Source: Clostridia bacterium (GTDB lineage: Bacteria; Bacillota; Clostridia; Oscillospirales; CAG-272). From it: a stretch of DNA of 8,786 nt. Positions 1 through 4,442 of this stretch are shown here, one piece after another. The notes beneath the pieces were generated by a model that was not told the origin of the DNA, did no database searches, and worked only from the letters and a program-made list of their open reading frames with translations. The number at the start of each line of letters is the position of its first letter. Positions within the stretch are counted from its first letter, which is position 1. The position numbers were made by a program, and so were the translations under genes. Location: assembly GCA_017466495.1 (NCBI GenBank), contig JAFTUB010000100.1:1-8786 (forward strand). Reading direction: 5' to 3'.

Positions 1-239
1 ATAATTCGCGTGTTGGGGTTGGTCACCATGGCCACCGCCTCCCGGGCAGCGGCGTCGGGCAGACACAGAAACGCAATATCGGCAGCGTTGAGCCGCTGGG
101 CACGGGCGGTGGGATCCTTCCGCAGCTCGTCGGGAATCTCAATCAGCTCCAGGTCGTCGCGGCCGGCAAAACGCTCGAGAATTTTCAGTCCCGTGGTGCC
201 CTCGCGGCCGTCGATAAATACCTTGATTTTCTTTTGCAT
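1..239 (-). CDS. argC: N-acetyl-gamma-glutamyl-phosphate reductase, type 2 (5' part only)
   Basis: Only the first 79 codons are present; the gene runs off the left edge. The translation begins MQKKIKVFIDGREGTTGL and continues with RKDPTARAQRLNAADIAF and LCLPDAAAREAV. This is the N-terminal NAD(P)-binding pattern of the short (type 2) ArgC family: a 'FIDGxxGTTGL' glycine motif, an 'RKD...R...LN' segment and an 'LCLPDxAAREAV' strand. ArgC reduces N-acetyl-glutamyl-5-phosphate to the semialdehyde, the third step of arginine/ornithine synthesis, in the cytoplasm. The ATG at 237-239 is chosen because GGAGG lies 9 nt upstream and a consensus promoter precedes it. The catalytic Cys/His region lies outside the window. 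It is probably the first gene of an arg operon going left, though this cannot be seen here. Confidence 0.9.
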   Translation of the reverse strand, partial: MQKKIKVFIDGREGTTGLKILERFAGRDDLELIEIPDELRKDPTARAQRLNAADIAFLCLPDAAAREAVAMVTNPNTRI

Positions 240-286
240 GGACGTGTTCCTCCGAAAAATGCGAACAAAATTTCATGTTACCATAT

Positions 287-314
287 ATTATACCGCAAAA
301 TGGAAATTTGTCAA
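287..314 (-). promoter_or_regulatory. Sigma-A promoter of argC
   Basis: Read on the minus strand there is a perfect TTGACA (309-314), a 16-nt spacer and a perfect TATAAT (287-292). This puts the transcription start near 280, about 40 nt before the argC ATG, with GGAGG in between. Directly visible; activity is inferred. Confidence 0.85.
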
Positions 315-318
315 GAAG

Positions 319-392
319 CATAGTGCATAAATATCCGATTTTCTCCTGCGAATATGTATAATAATCGACAAAAACGAAAAAATATTCATTCA
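319..392. promoter_or_regulatory. Candidate ARG boxes upstream of argC
   Basis: The AT-rich stretch upstream of the argC -35 box holds three imperfect matches to the ArgR/AhrC half-site pair TGAAT-W4-ATTCA. They are TGCATAAATATCCG (324-337), a weaker one at about 350-363, and TGAATGAATATTTT on the minus strand (379-392). ArgR/AhrC normally represses argC promoters with arginine as co-repressor, and tandem boxes are usual. The matches are partial, so this is suggestive only. Confidence 0.3.
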
Positions 393-430
393 TATGCAAA
401 AAAATTTGAAACCGGCGGCAGCTTTTCCGC

Positions 431-475
431 CTCAAAAAAAGGAAAGCGGTGCCGTGCGCATTGGCACGGCACCGC
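431..475 (-). terminator. Intrinsic terminator of pepF
   Basis: A perfect 12-bp GC-rich stem (446-457 with 464-475) closes a 6-nt loop. On the minus strand it is followed by TTTCCTTTTTTT (434-445). It lies 25 nt after the pepF stop codon and separates pepF from the argC promoter. Confidence 0.9.
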
Positions 476-500
476 CGCTCTGTTTTGTCTTACGGAGCAA

Positions 501-2291
501 TCAATACAGCTCGCGGAACATCTCGATGGCTTCCTTGAAGTCGGTGATGGCTGCATCCACAACCGCGGGATCGGACATATCAATTCCAGCCACCTTCAGG
601 CTGTCGAGAGGACTGATTCTGCCGCCGCAGGACAGGAATGCGAGATACTGATCGATATACGCCTCGCCCTCGTTCTCGATTCTGCGGGCGATGGCCGACG
701 CTGCGGAAATGCAGGTGGCATACTTGTACACATAGAAGGAGCGGTAGAAGTGGGGAATGCGCATCCACTCCATGGCGATTTCCTTGTCGCAAACAACGCT
801 TTTGCCGAAGTACTTCTTGACGATGTTGTAATAGGTCTCGCACAGGCTCTGCTGCGTGAGGTTTGCCCCCGCCTCGGTCATGGCGTGAATGTCACGCTCG
901 AACTCGGCGAACATGGTCTGGCGGTAGAGGGTGCCCTTGTAGGTTTCCATGAGCTGGTTCAGAATCGACAGCTTCTCCTCCCGGCTGGTGGACTCGCGGA
1001 GCTTCTTATGGCAGAAGAGCAGCTCGTTGACGGTGGAGGCAACCTCCGCCACGAAGATGGTGTAGCTGGAATCCTGGGGCGTATTGTTCTTGCAGGAGTA
1101 GTAGGTGTGCATGGAGTGCCCTGCCTCGTGGGCGAGGGTGGACACGTCGTCAATCTTCTCATTGTAGTTGAGCAGGATATAGGGCTGGGTGTCATAACTG
1201 CCTGCGCTGTAGGCGCCGCCGCGCTTGCCCTTAGTGGGGTATACGTCAACCCACTGCTTATTCTTGATGCCGTCCTCCAGGGTGCTGGCATACTCGTCGC
1301 CCAGAATCTTCACGGTGTCGATCACCGTTTCCACCGCCTCGTCAAAGCTGTACTCCTTGGTGCAGCCGGGGATGAGGGGGGTATACAGATCGTACATATG
1401 CAGGGCGGGCAGACCCAGCACCTCGCGCTTGAGGTCAAAATAATCGTAGATCACCTGCATATTGCGGTTGACCGTGTCAATGAGGTTGTTGTAGATCACG
1501 GGGGTGACCTCATCATTGAAGGTGGAGGCCTCCAGGCTGGAGCCGAAGCCTCTGATCTTGGCCAGGGTGGTTCTCTCCCGGATGGTGTTGCTCAAGAGAG
1601 CGGCAAAGGTGTTGCCAAACTGCTTGTAGGTTTCGTAGAGCTTCTTGAACGCCGCCCGGCGAACCCGTCTGTCCTTACTGGTCAGGCGGAGCACGTAGGT
1701 GGAATCGGTCAGCTCAACCAGCTTGCCTGCCTCGTCGCGGATCTTGCCGAAGGGCAGGTCTGCATTGGCGAAAATCCCCTCAACCTTGGCGTTGGTGCCC
1801 AGGCAGATGCCGATATCGGCCAGCAGCTGTTCCTTATCATCGGAGAGGGTGTACTTGCGGTAGCGGCGGCTCAGCTCGATGGTACGGCGGAACTCCTCCA
1901 ATTTGGGCAGCTCCTTATACCATGCGTCAAGGGTCTTGTCCTTGATCTTCACCAGCGTGGGGGAGAGGAAGAAGGACGCAGAATTGGCGCTGTTGGCCAG
2001 GTTCATGATGCGGTCGCTGAGGGCAAGATAGCGGTTGTCCGACTTGTCCAGGTCGGAGGAAAGGAAGGCATACTCGTAGAGCTTGGTAATCACGCGGTCC
2101 AGGTCGGTGCTGGCCTGCAGGGCATCGTAGAGCCCCTGCGCGGACTTGGCCATGGTATCGCGGTGGCGGCCAAAGTCTTCAATGTACGCCTTTGCGCGGG
2201 CGAAATCGGCCTCAAAGTCAGCCTCGGTAGCGTAAATGCCGGTCAGATCCCACTTGTATTTTGCGGGAATTTCATTTCTTACGTGTGTCAT
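501..2291 (-). CDS. pepF: Oligoendopeptidase F (M3 family zinc metallopeptidase)
   Basis: This 596-residue protein, full length for PepF, has no signal peptide and is therefore cytoplasmic. The N-terminal half (about 1-380) is the helical PepF lobe. The catalytic M3 core carries the zinc motif HEAGH: His388 and His392 as ligands, Glu389 as the general base, and the downstream FVAEVAST segment giving Glu416 as third ligand. The family signature IPHFYRSFYVYKYA follows from 512. PepF cleaves short peptides of roughly 7-17 residues and is linked to peptide turnover. The ATG at 2289-2291 is supported by AGAGGGA about 7 nt upstream and a consensus promoter further up. It appears to be transcribed alone, with its own promoter and terminator. 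The end, REST... to FRELY, is intact with no frameshift. The family call is secure; the physiological substrate is unknown. Confidence 0.95.
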   Translation of the reverse strand: MTHVRNEIPAKYKWDLTGIYATEADFEADFARAKAYIEDFGRHRDTMAKSAQGLYDALQASTDLDRVITKLYEYAFLSSDLDKSDNRYLALSDRIMNLANSANSASFFLSPTLVKIKDKTLDAWYKELPKLEEFRRTIELSRRYRKYTLSDDKEQLLADIGICLGTNAKVEGIFANADLPFGKIRDEAGKLVELTDSTYVLRLTSKDRRVRRAAFKKLYETYKQFGNTFAALLSNTIRERTTLAKIRGFGSSLEASTFNDEVTPVIYNNLIDTVNRNMQVIYDYFDLKREVLGLPALHMYDLYTPLIPGCTKEYSFDEAVETVIDTVKILGDEYASTLEDGIKNKQWVDVYPTKGKRGGAYSAGSYDTQPYILLNYNEKIDDVSTLAHEAGHSMHTYYSCKNNTPQDSSYTIFVAEVASTVNELLFCHKKLRESTSREEKLSILNQLMETYKGTLYRQTMFAEFERDIHAMTEAGANLTQQSLCETYYNIVKKYFGKSVVCDKEIAMEWMRIPHFYRSFYVYKYATCISAASAIARRIENEGEAYIDQYLAFLSCGGRISPLDSLKVAGIDMSDPAVVDAAITDFKEAIEMFRELY

Positions 2292-2335
2292 AACGATCCC
2301 TCTTTTATCCTTGATGGTATTTGGTTGATGGTTTA

Positions 2336-2364
2336 ATTATACCGAACAAATCCACGTTTGTCAA
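2336..2364 (-). promoter_or_regulatory. Sigma-A promoter of pepF
   Basis: On the minus strand TTGACA (2359-2364) and TATAAT (2336-2341), both perfect, are separated by exactly 17 nt. The predicted start is near 2329, about 38 nt before the pepF ATG. No operator was recognised, so pepF is probably expressed strongly and constitutively. Confidence 0.9.
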
Positions 2365-2380
2365 TGATAAAATCCACGGC

Positions 2381-2413
2381 AAAAGGGCTTCCGCGTGAGC
2401 GGAAGCCCTTTTT
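2381..2413 (-). terminator. Intrinsic terminator of spoVT
   Basis: A perfect 14-bp stem (2381-2394 with 2399-2412) closes a GTGA/TCAC tetraloop, with A/T runs at both feet, so it could work in either direction. It lies between the spoVT stop and the pepF -35 box and would insulate pepF from spoVT transcription. The T-run on the minus strand is short (TTTT). Confidence 0.8.
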
Positions 2414-2422
2414 GATGTGGAT

Positions 2423-2457
2423 GTGGGGGAACCTTTTTTGCAAAAAAGTTCCCCCAC
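2423..2457. repeat. Long palindrome, possible dispersed element
   Basis: The arms GTGGGGGAAC-(C)-TTTTTTG and CAAAAAA-GTTCCCCCAC form a near-perfect 17-bp hairpin with one bulged C (2433) and no loop. It lies between the spoVT stop (2480) and the spoVT terminator. No T-run follows it in either direction, so it is not a standard terminator. The form (C/G run outside, A/T run inside) suggests a repeated intergenic element, but only one copy is in the window. Confidence 0.6.
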
Positions 2458-2479
2458 GCCCCTTCCAAAAAACTGCAGA

Positions 2480-3025
2480 TTATGCCTCCAGCTGACGGCC
2501 GAGGAAGCCGGCGGCGGTGCTTACCAGCTTGGATTCCAGCTCGCTTTCCATGGCGCTGCCGTCGGTGGGAGCAAGGGAGACGACACAGCCGATGAGGTCA
2601 CCTTCCGCCAGGATGGGCATGGCACAGCTGATATAGTGGCCCTCCGCATCCTCCACGGCGGCGATCCGCGCCCCTTCGTCCCGGCAGACGTAGAGGGATC
2701 TGCCCTCCATGATCCGCTCCAGAGCATCGCTGAAGGGGCGGTCCACATATTCCTTGCGGGGCACTCCGGCACAGGCGATCACGGCGTCGCGGTCACAGAT
2801 GAGCACCGACATGGAGCAGGTTTTGTGCAGGGTCTCGGCGTACTGAGCGGCGAAGGAAGCCAGCTCGCCGATGGGAGAGTATTTCTTGAAGATAACCTCC
2901 CCCTCGCGGTCGGTGTAAATTTCCAGGGGATCCCCCTCGCGGATGCGCATGGTGCGGCGGATTTCCTTGGGGATCACGACGCGGCCAAGGTCGTCAATGC
3001 GGCGTACAATTCCGGTGGCTTTCAT
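2480..3025 (-). CDS. spoVT: Stage V sporulation protein T (AbrB-type/GAF transcription regulator)
   Basis: This 181-residue protein is close to the 178 residues of Bacillus subtilis SpoVT. Residues 1-50 form the swapped-hairpin AbrB DNA-binding domain (MKATGIVRRIDDLGRVVIPK, then EIRRTMRIREGDPLEIY), nearly identical to SpoVT across Firmicutes. Residues about 56-180 form a GAF-like domain including SVLICDRDAVIA and ending TAAGFLGRQLEA, also typical. SpoVT tunes sigma-G-dependent genes in the developing forespore and affects coat, cortex and germination. The ATG at 3023-3025 has AAGGAG 10 nt upstream. A sigma-G-type promoter precedes it, which fits forespore expression. The gene stands alone, divergent from the propeller-like gene. 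Its first 90 bases recur as a diverged copy at 3971-4060. Spo-type AbrB proteins are easily confused with AbrB/Abh, but the GAF domain settles the call. Confidence 0.96.
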   Translation of the reverse strand: MKATGIVRRIDDLGRVVIPKEIRRTMRIREGDPLEIYTDREGEVIFKKYSPIGELASFAAQYAETLHKTCSMSVLICDRDAVIACAGVPRKEYVDRPFSDALERIMEGRSLYVCRDEGARIAAVEDAEGHYISCAMPILAEGDLIGCVVSLAPTDGSAMESELESKLVSTAAGFLGRQLEA

Positions 3026-3061
3026 TTATATAAATCTCCTTGTTTTACAGATTTGTGATGT

Positions 3062-3090
3062 TAGTATGTGTAAATGGGGGAGATTTATAC
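3062..3090 (-). promoter_or_regulatory. Sigma-G-type (forespore) promoter of spoVT
   Basis: On the minus strand GTATA (3086-3090) and CATACTA (3062-3068) are separated by 17 nt. They match the known sigma-G pattern (GHATR, about 17-18 nt, CATnHTA). No good sigma-A box is present for spoVT in this gap. Transcription would begin near 3055, some 30 nt before the ATG. Confidence 0.7.
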
Positions 3091-3098
3091 TGCGTGTC

Positions 3099-3127
3099 TT
3101 TACATTTTAGTACGGGTGTGATATAAT
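3099..3127 (+). promoter_or_regulatory. Sigma-A promoter of the propeller-like gene
   Basis: TTTACA (3099-3104), a 17-nt spacer and a perfect TATAAT (3122-3127) stand 21 nt before the ATG at 3149. The -35 box is only 8 nt from the -35 box of the opposite spoVT promoter, so the two promoters are back to back and could interfere. Confidence 0.85.
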
Positions 3128-3148
3128 AAGGCAAAAAGGAGTGATTGG

Positions 3149-3874
3149 ATGAGAAAATTTGTGGGTTATGCATCCAATGGAGAGTTTTCGGTAGGCTGCA
3201 CAGGGGGAACGGTTTGGCTTTACGACAAGCAAGGCAAAGAATTGAGAAAATTCAAAGATATTACCTATGGCTATACACCCATGATCTCGCCCGACGGAAA
3301 AATCTTTGTGGTGAAATCCACGGTCGGTCTTCTTGCAGTGTACTCCCTCGAGTCTTTGTCGCTGCTCAAGAAGTTCCGCTTTTCCAAGGTTTCCGGTTCG
3401 CAGAGTGACGGTTTTTGCTTCTCCCCGGACGGAAAACTTTTTCTCAATGTTGAACGCCAACGGGACAGTTTGCACTCCGCTATTTCTGTTTATGATACAA
3501 CCGACTTTTCCCTTGTCGATCAGATCTTGTTTGACGAGGATATGATGATCTCTTATATCGAATATGATAAGGCTGCCGGCACATATTATGTTCTTGGATT
3601 TGCGCGGGATATGAAAACCCGCGTGATCGATCACGGGTTTATTGCCGAGTTTTCGGATCGACAACTCAAGAATATGGTGTCTTTCCCCAGCCGTGAAAAA
3701 TTTATATACCGTGATTATAAGCATTTGGAAATAATGGGATTTACGGAAATGGTGTATGGATTGTCGTCGTGGTTAAAAGAGAATCTGGAGGGGGATCTGG
3801 ATAAGCTGAAATCCATGGATTTTTCTCTTGCTAAACTGCATAAGCAGCATAGCGAAAATGGAACAGCGGAGTGA
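3149..3874 (+). CDS. Small WD40/beta-propeller-like protein, function unknown
   Basis: The protein has 241 residues with no signal peptide or membrane helix, so it is probably cytoplasmic. Two SPDGK(I/L)F strands (residues 47-53 and 92-98), each followed by hydrophobic beta strands, and blade-like units such as GTVWLYDKQGKEL, LLAVYSLESLSLLKKF and AISVYDTTDFSLVDQI suggest three to four WD40-like blades. This is too few for a closed seven-bladed ring. Residues about 180-241 are helical and charged. The ATG at 3149 has AAAGGAG about 7 nt upstream. Base composition is visibly more AT-rich than pepF and the GH5 gene, which may indicate a different origin. The last codons (N-G-T-A-E-stop) form the left arm of the terminator. 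Propellers of this kind usually act as protein-binding scaffolds; no partner is apparent. No specific family was recognised. Confidence 0.75.
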   Translation: MRKFVGYASNGEFSVGCTGGTVWLYDKQGKELRKFKDITYGYTPMISPDGKIFVVKSTVGLLAVYSLESLSLLKKFRFSKVSGSQSDGFCFSPDGKLFLNVERQRDSLHSAISVYDTTDFSLVDQILFDEDMMISYIEYDKAAGTYYVLGFARDMKTRVIDHGFIAEFSDRQLKNMVSFPSREKFIYRDYKHLEIMGFTEMVYGLSSWLKENLEGDLDKLKSMDFSLAKLHKQHSENGTAE

Positions 3875-3894
3875 TTTCACTCCGCTGTTCTTTT
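3861..3894 (+). terminator. Intrinsic terminator overlapping the propeller gene's stop codon
   Basis: A perfect 13-bp stem (3861-3873 with 3878-3890) closes the loop ATTT and is followed by TTTTATATTT. The TGA stop (3872-3874) sits at the top of the left arm. The stem core AACAGCGGAGTG recurs at 6984-6995. On the minus strand the hairpin is followed by only CATTTT, so it would act weakly on the small minus-strand ORF that ends at 3911. Confidence 0.85.
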
Positions 3895-3910
3895 ATATTT
3901 CTCCACTACA

Positions 3911-4060
3911 CTATGTATCGCCAAACAAAACTTGTCGAATGGTGTCAATGATATCCTCGACGGCCCCCCTCTCGCGGATGCGCATGGTACAGCGGATTTC
4001 CTTGGGAATCGCGACGCGGCCGAGGTCGTCAATGCGGCGTACAATTCCTGTGGCTTTCAT
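3911..4060 (-). CDS. Free-standing 49-residue AbrB/SpoVT-type DNA-binding domain (partial spoVT copy)
   Basis: The intact ORF reads MKATGIVRRIDDLGRVAIPK, EIRCTMRIRE, then RGAVEDIIDTIRQVLFGDT and a TAG stop. Codons 1-30 match spoVT at 84 of 90 bases. Three changes are silent; the others give Val17Ala and Arg24Cys. After codon 30 similarity drops sharply, but length and a few positions (Glu35, Asp39, Val44, Phe46) still align without gaps, and the ORF stops where the AbrB domain ends. There is no GAF domain. AAAGGAG lies 10 nt before the ATG, a spacing similar to spoVT. Arg24 corresponds to a basic residue in the AbrB DNA-binding face, so Arg24Cys may weaken or change binding. It may be a functional mini-regulator that pairs with or competes against SpoVT, or a decaying fragment. 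No clear promoter was found. Confidence 0.55.
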   Translation of the reverse strand: MKATGIVRRIDDLGRVAIPKEIRCTMRIRERGAVEDIIDTIRQVLFGDT

Positions 4061-4084
4061 ATATCCCCATCTCCTTTGATGTAC

Positions 4085-4127
4085 AGGCTTACCGGCTGCG
4101 GATTGATTGTCTGCAGCCGGTAAGCCT
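4085..4127. other. Perfect 15-bp hairpin beside the mini-SpoVT ribosome binding site
   Basis: AGGCTTACCGGCTGC (4085-4099) pairs fully with 4113-4127 around a 13-nt loop. On the minus strand the hairpin ends 6 nt before the AAAGGAG of the 49-codon ORF, so it would sit in that mRNA's 5' leader. There it has no T-run and is not a terminator. On the plus strand it is followed by only TTTGTCCC and has no gene to terminate. A role in mRNA stability, attenuation or protein binding is possible but not shown. Confidence 0.7.
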
Positions 4128-4174
4128 TTGTCCCGCTGAGGCTTTGTGAATTTTTTAAAAAAACAGTTTGGATT

Positions 4175-4199
4175 TTACAAAATATGACCAATTTTGTAA
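4175..4199. promoter_or_regulatory. Candidate operator: perfect dyad TTACAAAAT-N7-ATTTTGTAA
   Basis: Two 9-bp arms (4175-4183 and 4191-4199) are exact inverted repeats with a 7-bp centre. The dyad covers the place where a -35 box would lie for the TATACT at 4211-4216. It stands between two divergent genes. Its size and symmetry suit a dimeric transcription regulator; which one is unknown. Confidence 0.5.
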
Positions 4200-4205
4200 C
4201 CGACA

Positions 4206-4216
4206 TGTGCTATACT
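4206..4216 (+). promoter_or_regulatory. Extended -10 promoter of the thioester adhesin transcript
   Basis: TGC-TATACT forms an extended -10 element (4208-4216). No -35 hexamer is found at 16-18 nt spacing (4187-4194 reads ACCAATTT), so the promoter relies on the extended -10, on upstream A/T tracts (4151-4163) or on an activator at the dyad. Transcription would begin near 4223, giving a leader of about 220 nt that contains the riboswitch. Confidence 0.65.
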
Positions 4217-4323
4217 ACATACTGCGGAAGTCAAGGTGGTCGCGAACACTTTGGTTTCCTCTCTTTATTGCGCAAATCCCATCAACAACAATGCGCGATA
4301 AACTTGTTGCATGAGATACTGTT

Positions 4324-4405
4324 AATGGCACCCCGTCTGAAAAGGCGCGACGCAAAGCTATGGGGTCTAAAGCCGTATGGCCATGACAGCCCGGCTTCCG
4401 GTGTT
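4324..4405 (+). ncRNA. Cyclic di-GMP-I riboswitch (GEMM-I)
   Basis: The conserved GEMM-I core is readable throughout. A CGTCT/AGGCG stem (4334-4338 with 4343-4347) is capped by a GAAA tetraloop (4339-4342), followed by GACGCAAAGC (4349-4358). The second stem pairs GCT-ATGG (4357-4363) with CCAT-GAC-AGC (4381-4390), enclosing the GGTCTAA segment and a small GCC-GTAT-GG hairpin. The closing 'AGCCCGGCTTCC' corresponds to the family's AGCCgGGnnnCC. GEMM-I aptamers bind one c-di-GMP and often control motility, pili, secreted enzymes and adhesins in Clostridia. The aptamer starts about 100 nt into the leader and ends about 38 nt before the ATG. No U-run terminator follows, and a short CCTTT/AAAGG pairing could hide the ribosome binding site, so translational control is likely. 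The direction (on or off) cannot be told. Confidence 0.92.
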
Positions 4406-4414
4406 TCAATTTTA

Positions 4415-4433
4415 CCTTTATTTCAGAAAGGAG
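4415..4433 (+). promoter_or_regulatory. Ribosome binding site with possible anti-RBS pairing
   Basis: AGAAAGGAG (4425-4433) stands 9 nt before the ATG at 4443 and fixes that start. CCTTT (4415-4419) can pair with AAAGG (4427-4431) across a 7-nt loop, covering the Shine-Dalgarno core. This is a weak 5-bp stem, but it lies directly after the riboswitch, where an expression platform is expected. Confidence 0.45.
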
Positions 4434-4442
4434 AAAAGAAAC

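Noticed and set aside
354..2336. 660-codon plus-strand open frame
   Set aside because: It is antisense to pepF. The low-complexity Gly/Val/Leu-rich translation matches no family and arises from the GC-rich codon use of pepF.
2417..3058. 213-codon plus-strand open frame
   Set aside because: It is antisense to spoVT, which is identified with near certainty, and has no ribosome binding site.
3107..3724. 205-codon minus-strand open frame
   Set aside because: It is antisense to the propeller-like gene, which has a consensus promoter, RBS and terminator; this frame has none.
3911..3970. A 2-nt frameshift in the spoVT copy after codon 30
   Set aside because: The alternative frame has little further similarity to SpoVT, while the actual frame keeps several aligned positions (Glu35, Asp39, Val44, Phe46) and differs in length by a multiple of three.
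3932..4123. 63-codon plus-strand open frame
   Set aside because: It is the reverse complement of the spoVT copy; the minus strand reads as an AbrB domain.
4377..4442. In-frame upstream ATG for the thioester protein
   Set aside because: It lies inside the riboswitch aptamer, has no ribosome binding site, and would put 22 residues before a typical signal peptide.
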